Source: Bacillus tequilensis KCTC 13622
GTDB taxonomy: Bacteria > Bacillota > Bacilli > Bacillales > Bacillaceae
Length of the DNA: 64,000 bases
Direction of reading: 5' to 3'
Assembly: GCF_000507145.1 (NCBI RefSeq)
Contig: NZ_AYTO01000034.1
Location: 676,146-740,145, forward strand
A program made the translations under genes and the position numbers. The notes beneath the pieces are model-generated. The model had not been told where the DNA came from. It ran no database searches and saw only the letters and a program-made list of their open reading frames with translations. Shown piece by piece: positions 20,845-29,507 of the stretch. Every line of letters begins with the position of its first letter. The stretch's first letter is position 1.

Positions 20845-21190
20845 GTTTAATTCTCCTTTTATCTTTTATTTACTTTTGTTGTCCCGCAGCAAATATTACT
20901 CCGAAAAAAGAAATGCAGTGTACAGTATTTATTTATATCATAATACGCGATACTCGCATTACTTTTTCCATCATGTTCTGAGTCATTTATTAAAGCAAAG
21001 AGAAGTGCAGTGCAGCTCATGCTTTGAACTACCCAACTGTATCATTCTTTCCGTTTTTTGCACCACTGTATATCATAAAATGCACTACCAAAAACATCAA
21101 TTACATCAGAAAGGTATATGAACCTGACGTTGAATTTCGTCAGGTTCTTACTGGATTCTGGCTATTTCCCCTGTAAGTCATGGGCTGAAT
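20845..21190. other. Intergenic region with a terminator
   Basis: GAACCTGACG and CGTCAGGTTC (21119-21148) form a clean 10-bp hairpin followed by TT. Readings on both strands between 20870 and 21120 look non-coding. Confidence 0.4.
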
Positions 21191-21457
21191 TTTCTCCGGA
21201 GAATTGGAATATTATCCCTTGGAATTGGTCTTTTACTGCTTATGGATAGTATGATTTTCACTTATGTATTGTATAAGAAGATTGGGAAAGAAGACGAACG
21301 AACAAATAAAATCTTTTTGAAAAGCAGCTTCTATATGCTAGTGGCAATCATTCTATGCGACGTGATTTTCCCTAAAGAATACATGTGGAACATTTTTTCC
21401 CTGTGCAAATATGCGCTGGCATTTTTAGCTGCGGGGATTTACCTAGCGGGCCAATGA
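21188..21457 (+). CDS. Small membrane protein with uncertain start
   Basis: From ATG 21242 the product is 71 residues (MDSMIFTYVLYKKIGKEDER, then two membrane segments). The same frame is open upstream and encodes another membrane segment (NFLRRIGILSLGIGLLLL), so the real protein is probably about 90 residues, with a start that is lost or non-standard near 21180. After the stop, 21480-21546 reads EELPRGTRFGFDLDEKG and stops, a fragment of another gene. Confidence 0.4.
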   Translation, partial: NFLRRIGILSLGIGLLLLMDSMIFTYVLYKKIGKEDERTNKIFLKSSFYMLVAIILCDVIFPKEYMWNIFSLCKYALAFLAAGIYLAGQ

Positions 21458-21681
21458 TATTATTCTGTTTGAAGAGTTACCAAGAGGGACTCGCTTTGGA
21501 TTTGATTTGGATGAAAAAGGAATCAAGATAAAAATAAGAATTTAAGAAGGTTTTTTTATTTAATTGGCAAAATGAAAGAGAAGAAGTATTCGAGATGGAT
21601 GGGTATTCATTCCTGTTAGTCATTAATACGTGTTCTTAGCGAATATGAGTTGAATATTATTAAAGGAGGGAAGAAGAAGAC

Positions 21682-22443
21682 ATGAGCTACATTGAAATCA
21701 CAAAGGAGAATATTGAAGACAATCATATTTGCTGTGCATTGGGTGCGAAACAGTATGAGCATGCGGTCAATGAAAAGAAGCGATGGCTCAAAGCCCGCAT
21801 GGATGAAGGATTGGTATTCTATCGCTTAGATGAACGGGCAAAAGTCTTTATTGAATACTTACCTGCAGATGAGGCATGGGTGCCAATCAATGCACCTAAT
21901 TTTATGTATATTAATTGCCTTTGGGTATCAGGCAGATATAAAAATAACGGTCATGCGAGACGATTGTTGGACAAGTGTATAGCAGATGCGAAAGCACGCG
22001 GAATGGATGGGATTGTCCATATCACAGCAAAGAAAAAACTTCCTTATTTAAGCGATAAGCATTTCTTTGAGCATATGGGATTTACTTTGCTTGATGAAGC
22101 CTGCCCTTATTTTCAATTAATGGCTTTAATATGGAATGGCCTTGCTGCTTCACCTGCATTTAAGCAACAGGTGAAAAGTGATTTTGTGAATGACAAGGGG
22201 ATTACGATTTACTATACAGCTCAGTGTCCATTTGCAGTGGGCGTGTTAGAAGATTTGCGGGAATTGACTGCAAAGAAAGGGATTCCATTTCAGTCAATTC
22301 GGTTATCATCGAAAGAAGAGGCACAAAAATCGCCAGCCATTTGGACGACTTTTAGTGTTTTTTTTGATGGGAAATTTGTGACTCATGAGATCATGAGTGT
22401 AAATAAATTTGAAAAATTACTTAATAGACTATCAATAGTTTGA
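21682..22443 (+). CDS. yoaP: GNAT acetyltransferase with C-terminal thioredoxin-like domain, YoaP
   Basis: A 253-aa protein in two parts. Residues 1-145 are a GNAT fold with the acetyl-CoA loop in GRYKNNGHARRLLDKCI. Residues 160-250 form the YoaP domain, a thioredoxin-like fold starting ITIYYTAQCPFAVGVLEDLR; CPFA keeps one cysteine of the usual CxxC. It is the YoaP-type acetyltransferase; its substrate is unknown. TAAAGGAGGG lies about 12 bases before the ATG. Confidence 0.85.
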   Translation: MSYIEITKENIEDNHICCALGAKQYEHAVNEKKRWLKARMDEGLVFYRLDERAKVFIEYLPADEAWVPINAPNFMYINCLWVSGRYKNNGHARRLLDKCIADAKARGMDGIVHITAKKKLPYLSDKHFFEHMGFTLLDEACPYFQLMALIWNGLAASPAFKQQVKSDFVNDKGITIYYTAQCPFAVGVLEDLRELTAKKGIPFQSIRLSSKEEAQKSPAIWTTFSVFFDGKFVTHEIMSVNKFEKLLNRLSIV

Positions 22444-22718
22444 TTAAAAAAACAAAAGCCCACTTCACATGAGGCGGCTATATTCTTTGAGCTTTTCCTT
22501 ACCAAGACATGCAAAGCAAGAGGATGATTGACTCAATGAAACAAAAAATGCATGGAAAGGCATGTTATAAGCTTCAGCCTTGTCTCTGTAACACTTTAAT
22601 TTAAGCTCAAAAGTGTAAAGCAGCCATCTGTTGTTGTATCACTGGCACTTTTTATTCTCTTTTCAGTAACATTTTCAACCCATTATCCTACTAAAAGATG
22701 AGGAAAGTGAGGAAAAAC

Positions 22719-23204
22719 ATGAGAAAAAAGAGCAACATGAAAAAATGGCTAGTGGTGATTGCTGCATTTTTGATGATCTGCATTGTATCGACCTTTGTTA
22801 CGGTGTCAGGAAAGAAAGTGAAATATGAGGGCAGCGGGAAAAGCGGATTATGGGTTTCTAACCTTGAAAAATCGGACAAAACTTCAATTGGGCCTAATTA
22901 CTTTTTGAATTTGTATTGGCAGGGGAGTAAGACAGACGAAAAAAGGACTGTTGTTGGGAAAATCACTTTATACATAGATGGCCAAAAGTATGATGATAGG
23001 GAAGGTTATGATTTATCAGAGTATACAGGTGAAGAAATGCCAGGCGGAGGACAAATGGAAGACCACATTGCTACCTTTGATTATATGCCTGAGGATGAAG
23101 TGATCGGGCATGACGTTTTGGTAAAAGTAGAGTGGAAGACAGGTGGAGGAAAAAAACAAACAGAAGAAATCAAATTACATAAGAAGCCATGGTATAAAAG
23201 TTAG
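22719..23204 (+). CDS. yoaO: Membrane-anchored or exported hypothetical protein YoaO
   Basis: ATG 22719 has GTGAGG six bases upstream and gives 161 residues: a basic start, one membrane segment (WLVVIAAFLMICIVSTFVTV), then an extracellular domain ending in TEEIKLHKKPWYKS. Upstream in-frame ATGs overlap the ribosome site. It is placed next to oxdD as in 168. Function unknown. A terminator follows at 23219-23248. Confidence 0.75.
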   Translation: MRKKSNMKKWLVVIAAFLMICIVSTFVTVSGKKVKYEGSGKSGLWVSNLEKSDKTSIGPNYFLNLYWQGSKTDEKRTVVGKITLYIDGQKYDDREGYDLSEYTGEEMPGGGQMEDHIATFDYMPEDEVIGHDVLVKVEWKTGGGKKQTEEIKLHKKPWYKS

Positions 23205-23218
23205 TTCATTTGATAAGC

Positions 23219-23248
23219 AGGTGATCACATCAGTGGTCACTTTTTTAT
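23219..23248 (+). terminator. Terminator of yoaO
   Basis: GTGATCAC pairs with GTGGTCAC (with G-U) over a four-base loop and is followed by six T. Confidence 0.65.
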
Positions 23249-23324
23249 TTGCGATCTCAAGGCACAGCAATATGAGGCCTTGCATAGGCTGAAATAAAAA
23301 CCTGTAATTTTTTAAACGAGGTGT

Positions 23325-24503
23325 TTGCTGTTGGAAAAACAACCAATCAATCATGAAGACAGAAACGTGCCGCAGCCTATTCGGAGTGACGGAGCCGGAG
23401 CGATTGATGCGGGTCCGCGAAATGTGATGCGGGATATTCAAAATCCGAATATAGTTGTTCCGCCTGTTACAGATGAAGGCATGATTCCGAACTTGAGATT
23501 TTCATTCTCAGATGCTCCCATGAAATTAAATCACGGCGGCTGGTCGCGTGAAATCACCGTCAGGCAGCTGCCGATTTCGACCGCCATTGCAGGAGTAAAT
23601 ATGAGCTTAACCGCTGGAGGAGTACGTGAACTTCATTGGCATAAGCAAGCGGAATGGGCTTATATGCTTTTAGGACGGGCCCGTATCACCGCTGTCGACC
23701 AAGAGGGACGAAATTTCATCGCTGATATTGGCCCGGGCGATCTTTGGTACTTTCCAGCAGGGGTTCCGCATTCGATTCAAGGATTGGAACATTGCGAATT
23801 TCTGCTCGTCTTCGATGATGGGAATTTTTCTGAGTTTTCAACGTTAACCATTTCAGATTGGCTTGCACATACACCCAAAGATGTTCTGTCTGCAAATTTT
23901 GGTGTCCCAGAGAATGCTTTTCACTCTCTTCCTTCTGAACAAGTCTATATCTATCAAGGGAATGTCCCGGGATCAGTCGCCAGTGAAGATGTACAGTCAC
24001 CATACGGAAAAGTCCCCTTGACCTTCAAATATGAGTTGTTGAATCAAACCCCTATCCAAACGCCAGGGGGGAGCGTCCGAATTGTGGATTCTTCTAACTT
24101 CCCGATTTCCAAAAACATAGCAGCTGCACTTGTTCAGATTGAGCCTGGCGCGATGAGAGAGCTTCATTGGCATCCCAATAGCGATGAGTGGCAGTATTAT
24201 CTGACAGGACAGGGACGCATGACCGTATTTACCGGAAATGGCACTGCCCGCACATTTGATTACAGAGCAGGTGACGTTGGATACGTGCCTTCTAATGCTG
24301 GGCATTATATACAAAACACTGGTACAGAAACGTTATGGTTTTTGGAAATGTTCAAAAGTGACCGCTATGAAGATGTGTCACTCAATCAGTGGATGGCATT
24401 AACACCTAAAGAACTGGTGCAGAGCAACTTGAATGCCGGAACAGTCATGCTCGACTCTCTGCGTAAAAAGAAAGTGCCTGTTGTGAAATATCCCGGCACA
24501 TAA
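23325..24503 (+). CDS. oxdD: Oxalate decarboxylase OxdD (spore coat)
   Basis: This bicupin enzyme converts oxalate to formate and CO2 using manganese. Both cupins carry the metal motif: [15 protein letters not shown] (near residue 100) and [16 protein letters not shown] (near residue 280), each followed by the distal histidine strand ([15 protein letters not shown]). In B. subtilis OxdD is a spore-coat protein made late in sporulation under sigma-K/GerE (established knowledge). The reading from TTG 23325 gives 392 residues as in 168; TTG 23331 has slightly better spacing to CGAGGTG. Confidence 0.95.
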   Translation: MLLEKQPINHEDRNVPQPIRSDGAGAIDAGPRNVMRDIQNPNIVVPPVTDEGMIPNLRFSFSDAPMKLNHGGWSREITVRQLPISTAIAGVNMSLTAGGVRELHWHKQAEWAYMLLGRARITAVDQEGRNFIADIGPGDLWYFPAGVPHSIQGLEHCEFLLVFDDGNFSEFSTLTISDWLAHTPKDVLSANFGVPENAFHSLPSEQVYIYQGNVPGSVASEDVQSPYGKVPLTFKYELLNQTPIQTPGGSVRIVDSSNFPISKNIAAALVQIEPGAMRELHWHPNSDEWQYYLTGQGRMTVFTGNGTARTFDYRAGDVGYVPSNAGHYIQNTGTETLWFLEMFKSDRYEDVSLNQWMALTPKELVQSNLNAGTVMLDSLRKKKVPVVKYPGT

Positions 24504-24565
24504 ATGATCAAGTTAAATACTCAGAGGCTGAATTCAGTCCTAAGCATTTCAATAGAATACAATAT

Positions 24566-24601
24566 TAAATCCCTATGTATATTACGTTATGTAGGGTTTT
24601 T
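24566..24601 (+). terminator. Probable terminator of oxdD
   Basis: CCCTA and TAGGG with imperfect GTA pairing inside form a stem, followed by five T. Confidence 0.5.
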
Positions 24602-24712
24602 CTGATTGCATCGTATTGAGATAGGCCTTAACATGTTTATATGGAGATGATAACCATTGTTAATTGACCATTTATAGGATGGTTTAAAATTCTATCAATA
24701 CGGAGGACGAGA

Positions 24713-25006
24713 ATGAAAACACTCACATTCTTATCCAGTTTGACTGCTATTGGAGTCTCAATCTTGGGGCAATGGCTAGGAGTGCTGGATGATTCTTATG
24801 CTGTTGGTAATGCTTGGTTTGTAGGTGTTTTAGCGGGTTTGATTACACTTCTTATTTTGATTGACAGTCAAGTGATGACAAAAAATTTCATCGTAAGTTT
24901 AAGTACAATTTCAGGCGTTCTGGGAGTAGGATTTTTATATTTTCCAGCTGCAATCATCAACATTTTTTTAAGCATTAATTTGGACAAGAAAAAGGACCTT
25001 ACGTGA
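24713..25006 (+). CDS. Small membrane protein, paralogue of the 15396 gene
   Basis: A 97-residue protein starting [20 protein letters not shown] with three membrane segments and a lysine-rich tail (LDKKKDLT). TACGGAGGA lies upstream of the ATG. It matches the 15396-15701 product across its length, including [11 protein letters not shown] and [11 protein letters not shown]. The pair are the two copies of an unnamed family in this window. Function unknown. Confidence 0.65.
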   Translation: MKTLTFLSSLTAIGVSILGQWLGVLDDSYAVGNAWFVGVLAGLITLLILIDSQVMTKNFIVSLSTISGVLGVGFLYFPAAIINIFLSINLDKKKDLT

Positions 25007-25048
25007 AGATCAAAGATTCTTTAATGTATTTCTTAGGAGGGGAAGCGC

Positions 25049-25153
25049 ATGGATTTACCCACATGGGCTTATATCATATTTACAATCATGGGTGCTGCAG
25101 GTTTTCTAAGTTTAATGTGGTTCAGTTATTTTTCTGACAAAACTGAAAAGTAA
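25049..25153 (+). CDS. 34-residue membrane peptide (position of yozS)
   Basis: MDLPTWAYIIFTIMGAAGFL begins a single membrane-spanning peptide ending SDKTEK. A very strong site, TTAGGAGGGG, lies six bases before the ATG, and a hairpin (AACCCTT/AAGGGTT, 25167-25190) follows, so it is probably expressed. It sits where yozS lies in 168 as I recall, though it is shorter. Confidence 0.5.
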   Translation: MDLPTWAYIIFTIMGAAGFLSLMWFSYFSDKTEK

Positions 25154-25652
25154 AGTGTGATTTTAAAACCCTTGCATTTCTGTAAAGGGTTGATAAGTTT
25201 ACATAACAATATTATTTTAAACAACAAAATCAATCAACCAATTGATTTATGTACTAAATATTCATTTTAACTAGAATAGGATGGCACTAAGAAAAAGAAC
25301 TTCTTTACATCATATTAAAATCGAGACTCAATCACTGCATATGATACTGTTCATCCAAAAAGATTAGTCAATAGATATTCAGCATCATGACAAGATCCAA
25401 GACCTTATTGATTGACGTTTATATTGATCAAAGTCTCCAATCAAAAGGGCGGGGGAAACGATATGAAAAAGTTTTACCCCCTAAAATGAAGACTGAAGGG
25501 CATTGATTCAAATGTTTTAGGTTATATAGAGCGGGTAGAAATTTAATATTAGCGCCAAGCTTTCTTTTGTCTTTGCTGAATGATGCAGAGACAACATGAT
25601 TTGTTAAAATAAATATAGAGTCACAACCACTCATTGCGAAAGGGGAATGTTT
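25154..25652. other. Gene-free stretch containing a probable Ter site
   Basis: No coding region is convincing in 500 bases. The notable content is the RTP-binding-site match at 25235-25263, listed separately. The SDR ribosome site AAAGGGGA is at 25639. Confidence 0.5.
25235..25263 (+). promoter_or_regulatory. Probable replication terminator (Ter) site, same polarity as TerI
   Basis: The right half TATGTACTAAATATTC matches the B half of the RTP consensus completely. The left half (AACCAATTGATT) deviates at one T and at the C before TATG. By analogy to known sites a fork arriving from higher coordinates meets the B half first and is stopped, as at TerI (46017-46045). Confidence 0.75.
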
Positions 25653-26426
25653 ATGTCCAAAACAGCGGTCGTTACAGGTTCTGCAGGCGGATTAGGGAGA
25701 GGCATCGCAGAGAGACTATGTAAAGATGGTTTTCGTGTAGTGCTGCATGACATCAATGAAGCAGTGCTGAATGAAACGGTTTCGGCATTCAAAGAAAAAC
25801 ACTTTCATGTGATTGGAGTGAAAGGTGATGTTTCGAAACGCGATGACCAATTCAATTTGGTTAAAGAAGCAGTAAATCAGTTTGGCCGTTTAGATGTTTT
25901 TATAAACAATGCGGGTATTGAAGCTGTTTCACCATTTTTAGAGATATCAGAAGAGCAGCTGAATAAATTATTTCAGGTTAACGTGAATGGAGTTGTCTTT
26001 GGCACTCAAGCAGCTGCTGACCAGTTTATGAAACAAAAAACAAAGGGGAAAATTATTAACGCATGCAGCATAGCGGGGCACGAGTCATTTGAAATGCTGG
26101 GCGCATATTCAGCGACAAAGCATGCGGTGAAGTCTTTTACACATTCAGCTGCTAAGGAGCTGGCGAAGTATAATATAACAGTGAATGCATATTGTCCCGG
26201 AATCGCCAAAACGAAAATGTGGGACAGAATTGATGAGGAAATGGTAAAACACAGTGATGATTTGCAGCCAGGGGAGGCTTTTGAAAAATTTTCTTCCAAT
26301 ATAGCTCTTAAAAGATATCAAACACCTGAGGATGTTGCTAATTTGGTATCATTCTTAGCTTCAGATGCTTCGGATTACATTACCGGTCAAGCAATATTAA
26401 CTGATGGCGGCCTAGTTTATAGATAA
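25653..26426 (+). CDS. Short-chain dehydrogenase, acetoin/diacetyl reductase (BudC) type
   Basis: The 257-aa protein has the SDR cofactor loop [15 protein letters not shown], the INNAG strand, the catalytic serine in [13 protein letters not shown], and AYSATKHAV with the Tyr-x3-Lys pair. The C-terminus ([11 protein letters not shown]) and the [16 protein letters not shown] block are typical of diacetyl reductases and 2,3-butanediol dehydrogenases. ATG 25653 is preferred over 25647 on spacing to AAAGGGGA. In 168 this slot is taken by yoaM as I recall, so the gene is a local replacement. Confidence 0.82.
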   Translation: MSKTAVVTGSAGGLGRGIAERLCKDGFRVVLHDINEAVLNETVSAFKEKHFHVIGVKGDVSKRDDQFNLVKEAVNQFGRLDVFINNAGIEAVSPFLEISEEQLNKLFQVNVNGVVFGTQAAADQFMKQKTKGKIINACSIAGHESFEMLGAYSATKHAVKSFTHSAAKELAKYNITVNAYCPGIAKTKMWDRIDEEMVKHSDDLQPGEAFEKFSSNIALKRYQTPEDVANLVSFLASDASDYITGQAILTDGGLVYR

Positions 26427-26572
26427 CATAAAACTACTTGCGATAAACTGTTATAATAAGAAAGCCGATTGAGACGTTATCATGAAAAGGCAAATACGCT
26501 TTTTGGTAAGTATGGTTTGACCTGCCTGGACTTGATGGGGTGTAACAAGATCCCTTAAATATAGCCAGTACA

Positions 26573-26608
26573 AAAAGAGGCTCGGCGTTTGTTGCGCAAG
26601 CCTCTTTT
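26573..26608. terminator. Terminator between the SDR gene and pelB
   Basis: AAAAGAGGCT and AGCCTCTTTT form the stem with an inner GCG/CGC pairing. T-runs occur on both sides, so it can serve both convergent genes. Confidence 0.7.
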
Positions 26609-26611
26609 GTG

Positions 26612-27649
26612 TCAGTAGCCGAATACCAGAGTTGTACTTTGTGATCCGGCAAATTTCGTGACAAATTCTTTTGTATATTCCGGCGTTTGAACTCGGTAAC
26701 TGTAATTAGAACCGGGATTCCAGAAGGTCAGCGGAGAGGTTTGCTTATTGAGAGACGGGTAGCTGCCTGTATCCTTAAAATAACCAGTACCTTTGTCATC
26801 GAGGATTCCGCCTTTTTCACTGCCTTTGCCAAAGTAATTATACTCGGAATATATTCTGGCTTTTGTAGCAATCGTAATCGCCTGATTAAAATTGTTGCTG
26901 TAATTGTTTTTAACATGAAAGTATCCGTATCTCATGAGACCCGGGCCTCTTACATACAAGTTCTCAAAATAATTATTGGCGATTGTCATGTGGGGATAGC
27001 CATCATATTGATGCTGCGAATCATCTGGGTATCCTAAAATCAAACCATATTTATGATTTGCGAATCTTGAGTTGCTGATCGTGATATAATCTGCTGATTT
27101 TCCGATATACAGGAGTTTGTCCAAGTCATTTCCGCTTGCACTATAGCTGTGGCCTGAGAATGTGACATGGTCAATCCAATAGTTGGTACCGGAATCTAAA
27201 TAAAGCTGGATATCATTATTTCCGTTAATCTGCGGACTGTGTTCAAATGTAAGGTTTTGAAAAATGACGTTTCCGGATGAAGATGAAGCAGTTAAATAAA
27301 TATTTTTAAGGTTTTTTTTCGCGAAAGAGCCTACGAGTGTTTTATTTGAGCCAATGGCAACTGTTGTTTTCGAAGATGCAGAAAGGTCATTTTGAAGCAC
27401 TAAAATTTTCGGAGTGGATCCTCCTAGATGGACTTTTAAATCGTTTACGCTTTGAATGTAAACGATCTGACCGTTTTTGCCGCCCGTTGTGCTCGCTTTA
27501 GAAATGCCTTTTTCGTTTTTAGCATTTCCGGCAAACCCTAAAAGCCCATTCGTTGAGGTATTTGGAAAATCGACGGCACCTAACGCTTTTCCAGGCAAGA
27601 GAATGAATAACAAACTGAACATGGCGAACCATAAACAACATCGTTTCAT
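26612..27649 (-). CDS. pelB: Pectin lyase PelB (PL1)
   Basis: This secreted lyase cleaves methylated pectin by beta-elimination. The N-terminus is a signal peptide ([20 protein letters not shown]) cleaved near residue 25. The parallel beta-helix repeats include the PL1 motif [13 protein letters not shown] and the catalytic-arginine region [17 protein letters not shown]. The length of 345 from ATG 27649 equals 168 PelB as I recall, and the place next to yoaK matches. AAGGGAGC lies eight bases upstream. Confidence 0.88.
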   Translation of the reverse strand: MKRCCLWFAMFSLLFILLPGKALGAVDFPNTSTNGLLGFAGNAKNEKGISKASTTGGKNGQIVYIQSVNDLKVHLGGSTPKILVLQNDLSASSKTTVAIGSNKTLVGSFAKKNLKNIYLTASSSSGNVIFQNLTFEHSPQINGNNDIQLYLDSGTNYWIDHVTFSGHSYSASGNDLDKLLYIGKSADYITISNSRFANHKYGLILGYPDDSQHQYDGYPHMTIANNYFENLYVRGPGLMRYGYFHVKNNYSNNFNQAITIATKARIYSEYNYFGKGSEKGGILDDKGTGYFKDTGSYPSLNKQTSPLTFWNPGSNYSYRVQTPEYTKEFVTKFAGSQSTTLVFGY

Positions 27650-27818
27650 CACAATATGCTCCCTTTCGATTTTTTAATCATTTCTTTGCGAGGATAATTA
27701 TTACAATAAACAGGCAGAAAAGATAGGTTCAATATTCCTAATTAATTCCTTATAACCTAAAAATATACACATGGTGCTGAAAGTCACATTAACAATTGAA
27801 GAAAGGATTGATACACCG

Positions 27819-28496
27819 TTGAGTGCAGCTGCTTATCGAAACACCTTGCTTTCACTTTTATGTTTAACAGCTGGAATTGTGGATGTAATCGGGTATTTAA
27901 GCCTGGGACACGTGTTTACAGCTAATATGACTGGAAATATCGTATTATTGGGGTTAGCTATCGGCAAATCTCTTCAAGTCACCGTTTTTAATTCTTTGAC
28001 TGCGCTAATCGGATTTATGTGCGGTGTGGTTATTTCAACATTGATGGTCGGAAAGGCAGAAAATACGCTTTGGCCGTCTGCTGTAACAAAAGCGCTGGCG
28101 CTAGAAGCATTCATTTTGTTCGTCTTTGCTTGTCTATCTTTTTATTCGGCTTTTGTTCCTGTATACATTCTTATTACTCTTTTGAGCATTTCCATGGGGA
28201 TTCAAACAATAGCAGCCAAAAAGCTGGGGGTCGCAGGTATTTCTTCAACTGTGCTGACCGGGACATTGGCATCTCTTTTAGAGGATTTGTCCGGGCGTTT
28301 GTTTTTTAAGAAGCAGAAGAAGACATTCATAAGAGATACGGTGTTAAGAGCGCTGGCGATTATCTTGTATTGTGTGGGGGCTATTATTGTAGCTTTAGCC
28401 GTGCCTGATTTATATGACGTCATCATTTGGGTTCCGATCGTGCTGATATTTGGCATCATGATGACAGCTAAGCTGAAACTAAGGCGGGGAAAATAA
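27819..28496 (+). CDS. yoaK: DUF1275 membrane protein YoaK
   Basis: From TTG 27819 the protein has 225 residues and about six membrane segments. The DUF1275 block is visible in GIVDVIGYLSLGHVFTANMTGN followed by LGLAIG, near the N-terminus. AAAGGA lies 11 bases before the TTG; the earlier ATG 27771 has no ribosome site. It may be a transporter, but no substrate is known. Confidence 0.82.
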   Translation: MSAAAYRNTLLSLLCLTAGIVDVIGYLSLGHVFTANMTGNIVLLGLAIGKSLQVTVFNSLTALIGFMCGVVISTLMVGKAENTLWPSAVTKALALEAFILFVFACLSFYSAFVPVYILITLLSISMGIQTIAAKKLGVAGISSTVLTGTLASLLEDLSGRLFFKKQKKTFIRDTVLRALAIILYCVGAIIVALAVPDLYDVIIWVPIVLIFGIMMTAKLKLRRGK

Positions 28497-28715
28497 TATC
28501 TCTTAACACGCCAACAGCCCGTTTCTTTTTCGTTTAAGGCCATACAATACAGTCAGCAAATCAAAATAAGACATTCGGCTGACGGGCATACTCATTCATT
28601 CGTATGGTCTGTTTCATAAAAACCCTTCCTTTGATATATGAATGGTAGTGAATATGTCTTAAAATTATCTATGAATCTATTTCCTCTTTCAAACCAGATG
28701 GATTGAGTTTTATAA

Positions 28716-28730
28716 TGATAATGATTCTCA
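28716..28730 (+). promoter_or_regulatory. Fur box upstream of the expansin gene yoaJ
   Basis: TGATAAT-G-ATTCTCA matches the 7-1-7 Fur consensus TGATAAT-n-ATTATCA at 13 of 14 positions. It ends 28 bases before the yoaJ ATG, where it would block transcription when iron is plentiful. Regulation by Fur is inferred. Confidence 0.65.
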
Positions 28731-28758
28731 TTTGAAATCTGGGTTGAGGAGGATATGT

Positions 28759-29457
28759 ATGAAAAAGAAAATCAGTGCGATTGTTGGTGTGGTTTTATTG
28801 ATGATTCTTTGTTTTTCCCCGCAAGCTTCGGCAGCCTATGACGGTATGCACGAAGGTTATGCCACGTATACAGGGTCAGGGTATTCGGGAGGAGCTTTCC
28901 TGCTGGATCCTATTCCTTCCGATATGGAGATTGCTGCAATCAATCCGGCAGATCTCAATTACAAGGGAGTGAAAGCGGCACTCGCAGGCTCTTATTTGGA
29001 AGTGCAAGGGCCAAAAGGAAAAACAATTGTTTACGTTACCGATCTGTATCCTGAAGGCGCCCGGGGAGCTCTTGACCTGTCACCTAATGCCTTCCGAAAA
29101 ATCGGCAATATGAAAGACGGAAAAATCAATATTAAATGGCGTGTTGTCAAAGCCCCGATTACCGGTAAATTCACATATCGGATCAAAGAAGGCAGCAGCA
29201 GGTGGTGGGCTGCCATCCAAGTCAGAAATCACAAATATCCTGTTATGAAAATGGAATATGCTAAAGACGGAAAGTGGATCAACATGGAGAAAATGGACTA
29301 TAACCATTTTGTCAGCTCGAATGTAGGGACAGGCTCTCTCACAGTCAGAATCACTGACATCCGCGGAAAAGTTGTGAAAGACACCATTCCGCAGCTGCCT
29401 GAAAGCGGAACGTCCAATGCATATACAGTACCGGGGCATGTACAATTTCCTGAATAA
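28759..29457 (+). CDS. yoaJ: Bacterial expansin YoaJ (EXLX1)
   Basis: This secreted protein loosens plant cell walls without hydrolysis and aids root colonisation. After a 25-residue signal peptide (SPQASA), domain 1 (residues about 28-125) is the double-psi barrel, with YATYTGSGYSGGAFLLDP and TDLYPEGARGALDLS, the latter carrying the essential aspartate. Domain 2 (about 130-232) is the CBM63 cellulose-binding domain, with RWWAAIQVRNHKYPV offering surface aromatics. ATG 28759 is chosen because GGAGGA lies just upstream. A Fur-box match precedes the gene and a terminator follows. Confidence 0.95.
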   Translation: MKKKISAIVGVVLLMILCFSPQASAAYDGMHEGYATYTGSGYSGGAFLLDPIPSDMEIAAINPADLNYKGVKAALAGSYLEVQGPKGKTIVYVTDLYPEGARGALDLSPNAFRKIGNMKDGKINIKWRVVKAPITGKFTYRIKEGSSRWWAAIQVRNHKYPVMKMEYAKDGKWINMEKMDYNHFVSSNVGTGSLTVRITDIRGKVVKDTIPQLPESGTSNAYTVPGHVQFPE

Positions 29458-29464
29458 AAAATAC

Positions 29465-29494
29465 GAAACAGCGGACTTTTTTCCGCTGTTTTTC
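29465..29494 (+). terminator. Terminator between yoaJ and yoaI
   Basis: AAACAGCGGA and TCCGCTGTTT form a 10-bp stem with T-tracts in loop and tail, usable for both convergent genes. Confidence 0.8.
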
Positions 29495-29507
29495 ATATGA
29501 ACAGATA

